A DNA stretch of 64,000 bases from positions 1-64,000 of the forward strand of contig WRJC01000015.1 of assembly GCA_009782405.1 (NCBI GenBank). Reading direction: 5' to 3'. Of this stretch, positions 58,473 through 64,000 are shown piece after piece; the first letter of the stretch is position 1, and the number at the start of each line of letters is the position of its first letter. Under the pieces are notes generated by a model that was given only the letters and a program-made list of their open reading frames with translations, had not been told where the DNA came from and made no database searches. The DNA is from Oscillospiraceae bacterium (GTDB taxonomy: Bacteria; Bacillota_A; Clostridia; Oscillospirales; WRJC01). Position numbers and translations under genes: made by a program.

Positions 58473-59824
58473 ACTACGTCCCCTTTTCTCTTGAGTTTGA
58501 AGTCGTTGCTTTCGGAGCGCGGCTTTTTTTCTTTCTTCTTCTTATTTTCGTCGATTATGATCTCCGGAGCCAATCCGATGTTCTCCACGTTCTCTTTGGT
58601 TATTATTATTTTCGCGATATTTTCGTTGGATGGGGACTCGAACATGACATCTTGCAATATCTTCTCGATAATCGAGCGGAGCCCCCTTGCCCCGATTTCG
58701 CGCTTTGCGGCGAGCTGCGCCACCGCTTTCAGCGCCTCTTCGTGAAATTCGAGCTCCATTTCGTCTATTTCAAACAGCTTTTTGTACTGTTTGACAATCG
58801 AATTTTTGGGCTCGGTCAAAATCCGCACCAGCGCCTCTTCGTTCAATTCGTCGAGGGTGACGAATATGGGCAGCCTGCCCACCAGTTCGGGTATGAGCCC
58901 GTATTTCACTATGTCGTGCGAATCTACGTTTTCTAAGATCCTGCTCTGTTTTTTTTCTTCCTTTGTCTGCACCGTGCCCAAAAAGCCCATTACCGACGAA
59001 CCCTGTTTCTTTTCTATTATGTCGCCTATTCCATCAAAAGAGCCGCCGCATATGAACAGGATGTTTTCGGTGTTCACTTGTATGAAGTCTTGGTTTGGAT
59101 GCTTCCTGCCGCCTTGGGGCGGGACGTTTGAAATCGTGCCCTCCAAAATTTTCAAGAGCGCCTGCTGCACGCCCTCGCCGGATACATCGCGCGTTATCGA
59201 TCGGTTTTCGCTGCGGCGCGAAATCTTGTCTATTTCGTCTATGTAGATTATACCCCGCTCAGCTTTCGCGACGTCCCAATCCGCAGCCTGGATCAGGCGC
59301 AGCAGTATGTTTTCCACGTCTTCGCCCACATACCCGGCCTCTGTCAAAGTGGTCGCATCGGAGATCGCGAAGGGGACTTTGAGTATCTTCGCGAGGTTCT
59401 GGGCGAGGTAAGTCTTGCCCACCCCGGTTGGCCCTAAAAGCAGTATGTTGCTCTTTTGGATTTCCACGTCGTTGTCGCTTTTTTGCAGTATCCGCTTGTA
59501 GTGGTTGTATACCGCGACGGAAAGCGCTTTTTTTGCCCTGTCCTGCCCTATCACGTAATTGTCGAGTTTCTGTTTTATCTCCACCGGTTTCGGCAAGTTC
59601 GATATCCTCAGTTCTTCGCCCCCTGCTTCCGCGCTGATCGCTTTTTCGATTTCTTCTTCGACTATCTCGTTGCATTTCGCCGCGCAGCTGTCGCATATGT
59701 ACAGTCCCGTCGGGCTTTCTATGAACATTTTCACCTGGTTTTTCGTTTTTCCGCAAAAAGCGCAGAAAGCCTGCGGGGTCGTTTTTTTGCCGCCCGAATT
59801 CCCGCCCGAATATTTGTACGCCAT
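58469..59824 (-). CDS. clpX: ClpX, ATPase subunit of the Clp protease
   Basis: 451 residues. The zinc-binding N-domain has [14 protein letters not shown] and [13 protein letters not shown] (C4). The AAA+ core has [17 protein letters not shown] (Walker A), [13 protein letters not shown] (Walker B), the pore-loop [12 protein letters not shown], and the sensor-2 [12 protein letters not shown]. It unfolds tagged proteins and feeds them to ClpP. CGGAGG precedes the ATG. It lies 19 bases after clpP and overlaps metG by 4 bases. The C-terminal end is unusually charged ([14 protein letters not shown]), a minor family difference. Confidence 0.96.
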   Translation of the reverse strand: MAYKYSGGNSGGKKTTPQAFCAFCGKTKNQVKMFIESPTGLYICDSCAAKCNEIVEEEIEKAISAEAGGEELRISNLPKPVEIKQKLDNYVIGQDRAKKALSVAVYNHYKRILQKSDNDVEIQKSNILLLGPTGVGKTYLAQNLAKILKVPFAISDATTLTEAGYVGEDVENILLRLIQAADWDVAKAERGIIYIDEIDKISRRSENRSITRDVSGEGVQQALLKILEGTISNVPPQGGRKHPNQDFIQVNTENILFICGGSFDGIGDIIEKKQGSSVMGFLGTVQTKEEKKQSRILENVDSHDIVKYGLIPELVGRLPIFVTLDELNEEALVRILTEPKNSIVKQYKKLFEIDEMELEFHEEALKAVAQLAAKREIGARGLRSIIEKILQDVMFESPSNENIAKIIITKENVENIGLAPEIIIDENKKKKEKKPRSESNDFKLKRKGDVV

Positions 59825-59843
59825 TTGAAATTCCTCCGGATTA

Positions 59844-60428
59844 TTATAATCTCTTCTCTATCACTTTGTCGATAAGGCCGTATTTGAGAGCTTCGTCGGC
59901 GGTCATGAAATTGTCGCGGTCGGTGTCTTTTTCGACTTCTTCGACGGGCTTGCCGCAATTAGCGGCCAGGATTTCGTTCAGTTTGCGTTTTATCTGGATG
60001 ATCCTGTCGGCGTGGATTTTTATGTCCGTGGCTTGGCCCTGCATCCCGCCCATGGGCTGGTGGATCATTATTTCGCTGTTTGGCAGCGCGAGCCTTTTGC
60101 CCTTTGTTCCCGAGGAAAGCAAAAACGCCCCCATGCTCGCCGCCATGCCCACGCATATCGTCGAGATGTCGCATTTTATGTAGTTCATCGTGTCGTATAT
60201 CGCCATTCCCGAAGATATGGAACCTCCCGGGCTGTTGATATAGAAGCTTATTTCCGCTTCTGCGTCCTCGTGTTCGAGAAACAAAAGCTGCGCCACCACT
60301 AAGCTCGCGGTCACGTCGTTCACCTCGTCGCTCAGCATTATTATCCTCTCGTTTAAAAGCCTCGAAAAAATGTCGTAGGATCTCTCGCCCATATTCGTCT
60401 TTTCGATGACTATCGGCACCAATGCCAT
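59844..60428 (-). CDS. clpP: ClpP, proteolytic subunit of the Clp protease
   Basis: 194 residues, normal for ClpP. The catalytic triad is Ser in [14 protein letters not shown], His in [13 protein letters not shown] and Asp in [18 protein letters not shown]. It forms a tetradecameric serine protease barrel in the cytoplasm, gated by ClpX. The chosen ATG has AAAGGAG 8 bases upstream; an earlier start six codons upstream is unlikely. It lies 40 bases after tig and 19 bases before clpX in one housekeeping operon. Confidence 0.96.
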   Translation of the reverse strand: MALVPIVIEKTNMGERSYDIFSRLLNERIIMLSDEVNDVTASLVVAQLLFLEHEDAEAEISFYINSPGGSISSGMAIYDTMNYIKCDISTICVGMAASMGAFLLSSGTKGKRLALPNSEIMIHQPMGGMQGQATDIKIHADRIIQIKRKLNEILAANCGKPVEEVEKDTDRDNFMTADEALKYGLIDKVIEKRL

Positions 60429-60468
60429 AAAATCACTCCTTTGCATTGTTTTTTATTATTGTTTTTTA

Positions 60469-61857
60469 TCATTCTTCGCTTTCGCCGTCATCGTCATATT
60501 CGTCGTCGTGGTCGTGGCCGTCGTGATCGTGGCCGTCATGCGTCAATTCCTTTTTGAACTCTTCGGAACTTTTTTCGACTTCGGCTATATTTGCGTTTTC
60601 TTTCAAAAATTGCACCGTTTTTCTTGCTGCAATCTCGTTTTTCAGCAGATTTGCGTCAGCGCGCTCTTTTACCGCTTCTTTTTCGAGTTTGTAGGTTTCC
60701 GCCATTTTATCGTATTCGGCCTCGATTTCATCTTCGGATGCCTCGATGTTTTCGAGGGCGGCCACCTTTTCGAGGGCGAGCATTGTCTTGATTTGCTTCT
60801 CGGCCCCCGCAGCGAACTGGGCGCGCATCATTTCCGGCGTTATGCCGATGTATTTCATGTATTGTTCCATTTCGATGCCTTGGCTTTGCATTCTGTACGC
60901 CTGATCTTGAATCCGGTTGTCTATTTCGTTTTGTATCATTATGTCGGGGATGTCGGATTCGAAATTCGCGAGCAAACTGTCTATGAGGCGGCCCTCAAGC
61001 ACATAGTCGGCTTGTTTGTCGTATCTCTCCTTTATTTTTTCCCCGACATCGGCTCTGTACTGCTCCAAGGTGTTAAATTCGGATACATCCTTGACGAATT
61101 CGTCGTCGATTTCGGGCAATTCCTCGAATCTTATCGAATTCAGCCTGACTTTGAAAATCGCATCCTTGCCTTTCACATCCTCGCTTTGGTAGTCCTCGGG
61201 AAAAGTGACGGAAACTTCGAATTCGTCGCCGATGTTTTTGCCGGCCACCTGTTCTTCGAAGCCCTCTACGAATTGGCCCGAGCCGAGCTTCAGTTTGTGG
61301 CCTTCGCCTTTTCCGCCCTCAAATGGGACTCCGTCGACAAAACCCTCGAAATCGATGTTGGCTTCATCGCCCATTTGCGCCGGCCTGTCGGTTATATCCA
61401 GGCTGCGGGCGTTTCTTTTTTGCGCCGCGGCGATTTCGGAATCTATGTCTTCTTCCGAAACTGCGACGATCGCCTTTTGGGCTTCCAAACCTTTGTACTC
61501 TTTGATTTCGACTTCGGGCTTCACCGTGTATTTGGCAGTCACGAACACCCCGTTGTCGTCTATCGACTTCACGTCGATTTCCGGTTTCGAAACCGGGTTT
61601 ATCTTGGACTCGGCGAGCGCCTGTTCGACTGCATCCGGCAGCAGCTCGCTGAGCGCTTCTTCGTAGAACAGCCCCTTGCCGTACATTTTTTCGACTATGA
61701 TCCTGGGGGCTTTGCCTTTCCTGAATCCGGGGACGCTGAGGTTGGGAGCTTTGGAGCGGTAAATTTTTGTCACCGTCTCCGCGAACAGCTCCTTGTCGAT
61801 CTCGATTTCGAGCAGCGCCGTGTTTTTTTCCGATGCGTCAACGCTTATTAAACTCAT
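60469..61857 (-). CDS. tig: Trigger factor with His/Asp-rich tail
   Basis: 462 residues. The ribosome-binding loop is PGFRKGKAPRIIVEKMYG (about 43-60). The FKBP-like prolyl-isomerase domain follows near 150-240 (MGDEANIDFEGFVDGVPFEG), then the helical C-terminal chaperone arm. The end is unusual: HDGHDHDGHDHDDEYDDDGE, rich in His and Asp, as in metal-binding tails. It helps nascent proteins fold at the ribosome exit. A tiny frame, ATGAAACCAAAATGA (61856-61870), lies in front of the start and its stop overlaps the tig ATG; the GGAGG fits that small frame better than tig itself. First gene of the tig-clpP-clpX-metG operon. Confidence 0.94.
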   Translation of the reverse strand: MSLISVDASEKNTALLEIEIDKELFAETVTKIYRSKAPNLSVPGFRKGKAPRIIVEKMYGKGLFYEEALSELLPDAVEQALAESKINPVSKPEIDVKSIDDNGVFVTAKYTVKPEVEIKEYKGLEAQKAIVAVSEEDIDSEIAAAQKRNARSLDITDRPAQMGDEANIDFEGFVDGVPFEGGKGEGHKLKLGSGQFVEGFEEQVAGKNIGDEFEVSVTFPEDYQSEDVKGKDAIFKVRLNSIRFEELPEIDDEFVKDVSEFNTLEQYRADVGEKIKERYDKQADYVLEGRLIDSLLANFESDIPDIMIQNEIDNRIQDQAYRMQSQGIEMEQYMKYIGITPEMMRAQFAAGAEKQIKTMLALEKVAALENIEASEDEIEAEYDKMAETYKLEKEAVKERADANLLKNEIAARKTVQFLKENANIAEVEKSSEEFKKELTHDGHDHDGHDHDDEYDDDGESEE

Positions 61858-61901
61858 TTTGGTTTCATTATCCTCCGTGTGTTGTTTTTTTGTATTTTTT
61901 T

Positions 61902-61931
61902 AGTATAGCATATTTTTTCTTGTTTTGTCAA
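61902..61931 (-). promoter_or_regulatory. Sigma-A promoter for the tig operon
   Basis: On the minus strand TTGACA (61926-61931), 18-base spacer ending in TGC (extended -10), TATACT (61902-61907). A GGAGG site lies 30 bases downstream. Confidence 0.8.
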
Positions 61932-61972
61932 CCGTTACGCGAAATTAACGGAAAAATTAACAATTCGCCAAA

Positions 61973-63478
61973 TCATCCCCCGATCCTGTTGACTTCATCT
62001 ATTGTTTTTTCCATTGCCGCTTTGGCTTTCGTTTCGGCGGATTCATATTTCGAAGCAAAGCTGCCCGCGTTCGGGTATACGGATTCAAGCAGATAGCCTA
62101 TGCTGCTCCAGTTGAATATGAAGCCCAAATCGTATATCCTCGTGCCGAATATCAAATCGAGCATTTCGGCGGATTCCTCGTCGCGTATCGTTTTGTTGGT
62201 TATCGTGATGTCGAAATACGCATGGCGCACCGTTGCGCGCGATTCATAGCACATATCCTCGATGATTATCGACGCCATTTCCGGATCGGGGGTCGTCACC
62301 GGGAATATCATCGAGTTTGAAGTGGAGGGCTGGACCGTGTGATAATATTCGTTTTGGAGGGCGTCGAATTTCGGGAATGGCATGACCCCGAAATCGCTGT
62401 CCATGTTGCGCATCTTGTGCATGACCGTCAGGCTGAGCATATAGAACAGGCCCTTGTCTTCCTGGAACATCTTGTTCACTCCGTTGGTCCACGGGTCGGA
62501 CATTTTCAGGTCGTTTGCATGGACGCATACGGTTTTGTCCGTCAATACTTCAAATACCCTTTCCGCGACAGAAATCGCCCTTTCCGTGTTGAGGGCGAGA
62601 TAGGGCAAATCGTCATCGTCTTTTCTTGCGACCATTTCCCCCGTGTTATATACCATGATAGTCTTTGCGCCGTTGTCCGTCAACAGGCCGACTTGGTCGT
62701 TTTCGTCGAATTTGCCGTTTCCGTCAAGGTCTTTTGAAACTTGCCTGACAAGGCCGAAAAATGTGTCGAAAGTCCAATTGTCTTCTTTGACGTAGGAATA
62801 CAGATTGCCCATTGCGTATTCCTCGACCACTTTTTTGTTGAACATTATGACCCATGTGGCATCGTTTGTCATCAGGGTCATATCGCCTATCAAGAAATAC
62901 TGGGCGCCTCCGAGCGTGAGCATTTTATTTGCCCTCTGGTCCCACCAGATTTGGCCGAACTGCACATGCGGGAAAGCCGTCGACAAATCCATCAAAAGCC
63001 CCTGGGCAGCGAGGTTCGCGCCGCCGTTCAAGTCGGGCATTATGACGTCGTATTCATGCGTTCCCGCCAAAACGGATTTTTTTCCCATATCGGCCGGAGC
63101 GCTGTGCGCCCCCGCCCGCACTTCTGATATGTTTATGTTGTATCTGTCCTCGATTATCCGGTTTCTTTTATACACTGCGTCGTTTATCGGGTCGCCGTTT
63201 TCCTCTTGGGCGAAAACATCCTGGGCGCCCCAGTATCCGTTGCCGTCGAATTCTTTGACGAGAAAGGTGAAATTATACCCGTTGTAATCTTTTTCGGGCA
63301 TATCGTGCAAAATTTCGGGTTCGGCCGAATCTTCGGATTCGCCCTCCGCCTGAGCGTCGTCCGACCCGGCGTCGCCGTCGTTTTGGCTGCCGCCGCTTCC
63401 CGCGCATGAAAAAACGGCGGGAAGGATCAAGGCGGTTATCAAAAGCAACATGATAAGTTTCCGTAGTTTGGTTTTCAT
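61973..63478 (-). CDS. Extracellular solute-binding lipoprotein (paralogue 6)
   Basis: 501 residues. The lipobox is VFSC-A (Cys about residue 25) with an acidic linker after it. Family features: NDAVYKRNRIIEDRYNINI, IWWDQRANKMLTLGG, EF-hand-like DLDGNGKFDENDQVG, MRNMDSDFGVMPFPKFD and RDEESAEMLDLIFGTRIYDL. GAAAGGGC precedes the ATG at 63476-63478, and a promoter is at 63529-63557. It stands alone, next to housekeeping genes, with no glycoside hydrolase partner close by. Like the other five, no permease is seen nearby. It probably feeds a shared ABC permease elsewhere. Confidence 0.86.
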   Translation of the reverse strand: MKTKLRKLIMLLLITALILPAVFSCAGSGGSQNDGDAGSDDAQAEGESEDSAEPEILHDMPEKDYNGYNFTFLVKEFDGNGYWGAQDVFAQEENGDPINDAVYKRNRIIEDRYNINISEVRAGAHSAPADMGKKSVLAGTHEYDVIMPDLNGGANLAAQGLLMDLSTAFPHVQFGQIWWDQRANKMLTLGGAQYFLIGDMTLMTNDATWVIMFNKKVVEEYAMGNLYSYVKEDNWTFDTFFGLVRQVSKDLDGNGKFDENDQVGLLTDNGAKTIMVYNTGEMVARKDDDDLPYLALNTERAISVAERVFEVLTDKTVCVHANDLKMSDPWTNGVNKMFQEDKGLFYMLSLTVMHKMRNMDSDFGVMPFPKFDALQNEYYHTVQPSTSNSMIFPVTTPDPEMASIIIEDMCYESRATVRHAYFDITITNKTIRDEESAEMLDLIFGTRIYDLGFIFNWSSIGYLLESVYPNAGSFASKYESAETKAKAAMEKTIDEVNRIGG

Positions 63479-63528
63479 AATAAGAGCCCTTTCGCTGACA
63501 ATTGTTTGTTTGTTCCTGTGTTTTTTTC

Positions 63529-63557
63529 AGTATACTACATATTTTTGCTTCTGTCAA
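63529..63557 (-). promoter_or_regulatory. Sigma-A promoter for paralogue 6
   Basis: On the minus strand TTGACA (63552-63557), 17-base spacer, TATACT (63529-63534). Confidence 0.8.
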
Positions 63558-63589
63558 GAAAACATTTTCAAAACTTTACAAATTTGTCG

Positions 63590-63618
63590 TTGAAATCTTG
63601 GCAAAAATGTGATACTCT
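63590..63618 (+). promoter_or_regulatory. Promoter for the cupin gene
   Basis: TTGAAA (63590-63595), 17-base spacer, TACTCT (63613-63618). A GGAGGAG ribosome site lies about 33 bases downstream. Confidence 0.6.
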
Positions 63619-63663
63619 GTATTGCATAAATGATTTTTATGCGATTGCACGGAGGAGAATATC

Positions 63664-63990
63664 ATGAACATATCGAAATTCGATAAAAACACGGCTGTGG
63701 AAAGCCACAACGGCACTATACTGGCCAGCGAGGTTTTGCCAAAAGGCATGGCCGCGCCTTTTGACCATGCCTGGGGATACCTTGAAAACGGCAATGAGAT
63801 GGAGGGCCATTCGCACAAAACAAACGAGGTCTATTTTGTGTTCGCGGGAGCCGGGACTGTGGTCGTGGGGGATGAGAGGGCGAAAGTTTCGTGCGGCGAT
63901 GTGATCGAGATACCGCCGAATGCATACCACACGATGATTTGCGACGCGAACGCGACGCTGCTGTGGGCGGCGCTGTGGTGGAAGCAGTAA
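63664..63990 (+). CDS. Small cupin-domain protein
   Basis: 108 residues, one cupin barrel. Motif 1 is about residues 40-60 (GNEMEGHSHKTNEVYFVFAG, with His-x-His and Glu as metal ligands). Motif 2 includes GDVIEIPPNAYHTMICD with a His ligand. Such small cupins bind a divalent metal and often act as isomerases or sugar-binding regulators; the substrate is not known. GGAGGAG precedes the ATG by 6 bases, and a promoter lies about 45 bases upstream. It is near the right edge; the last 10 bases of the window lie after its stop, so an operon partner further right is possible. Confidence 0.8.
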   Translation: MNISKFDKNTAVESHNGTILASEVLPKGMAAPFDHAWGYLENGNEMEGHSHKTNEVYFVFAGAGTVVVGDERAKVSCGDVIEIPPNAYHTMICDANATLLWAALWWKQ

Positions 63991-64000
63991 GAAGGGGTTA

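Noticed and set aside
56870..58480. Search for a T-box or SAM riboswitch in front of metG
   Set aside because: metG overlaps clpX by 4 bases and has no leader of its own, so there is no room for a riboswitch.
13860..63000. Dockerin-like repeats in the solute-binding proteins
   Set aside because: Only one D-x-[ND]-x-[DN]-G loop per protein, inside a binding-protein fold; dockerins need a pair of loops at one end, and no cohesin is seen.
1..64000. CRISPR array
   Set aside because: No array of regularly spaced short repeats; the only repeated block (54.1-55.6 kb) is a promoter in three copies 700 bases apart.
1..64000. tRNA or rRNA genes
   Set aside because: No cloverleaf with a CCA-adjacent acceptor stem or rRNA-like stretch was found by reading the gaps between genes.

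Overview
The window looks like part of the chromosome of an uncultured anaerobic gut or rumen Clostridia-type bacterium (Oscillospiraceae or Christensenellales-like; the rank is inferred). The signs are many lipobox lipoproteins, Firmicutes-style sigma-A promoters (TTGACA or TTGAAA, 17 bases, TATAAT), strong AGGAGG-like ribosome binding sites, stalk (copper amine oxidase N-like) domains on exported proteins, many uroporphyrinogen-decarboxylase-like (URO-D) methyltransferase proteins, and intracellular glycan enzymes. Base composition is roughly half GC by eye. Two clearly AT-richer islands, at about 19.9-23.1 kb and 38.9-40.1 kb, look acquired. I saw no rRNA, tRNA or CRISPR array.

Layout. 0-2.8 kb: a partial URO-D protein, an AAA ATPase/PD-(D/E)XK protein and decayed WG-repeat and Rpn-type remnants. 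2.9-9.3 kb: a phosphate cluster on the minus strand, alkaline phosphatase-pstS-pstC-pstA-pstB, with a stalk domain on PstS, an unusual insert in PstA, a strong hairpin after pstS and no phoU. 9.4-13 kb: URO-D protein, MATE exporter, alpha/beta hydrolase. 13.1-17.7 kb: a plus-strand glycan operon (solute-binding lipoprotein, GH31, DUF4185-like). 17.7-19.9 kb: a phenylalanine-rich leader peptide with a complete attenuator in front of a phenylacetate-CoA ligase and an ACT protein. 19.9-23.1 kb: a decaying restriction-modification island. 23.2-32 kb: a minus-strand carbohydrate locus with three solute-binding lipoproteins, a GH2 enzyme, an alpha-toroid protein, a lone pyruvate-kinase C-domain protein and a rhomboid. 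32-39 kb: TIM-barrel protein, MIF-like tautomerase, DUF6259 protein, esterase, GPH sugar symporter, PlsC-like acyltransferase. 39-49 kb: small acquired genes, sialidase-like protein, ECF sigma module, P-type ATPase, diguanylate cyclase, RNase HI, TtcA-like protein, AlgX-like protein. 49-57 kb: URO-D protein, solute-binding lipoprotein, mannose-6-phosphate isomerase, two toxin-antitoxin cassettes separated by repeated promoters, and a GH29 fucosidase. 57-64 kb: the housekeeping operon tig-clpP-clpX-metG, a sixth solute-binding lipoprotein and a cupin.

How it fits together. Most accessory genes serve uptake and cytoplasmic breakdown of host or plant glycans. Six related solute-binding lipoproteins have no ABC permease anywhere in the window, so they probably share a permease encoded elsewhere. 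The most notable element is the phenylalanine attenuator at 17742-17970. It predicts that the phenylacetate-CoA ligase is made when charged tRNA-Phe is scarce. That fits phenylalanine synthesis from phenylacetate better than phenylacetate breakdown. A second notable pattern is a GGC(A/G)AAAA(T/C)GCC palindrome placed directly after the -10 box of several promoters, including face-to-face promoters at 51.5 kb and three tandem promoter copies that bracket the toxin-antitoxin cassettes.
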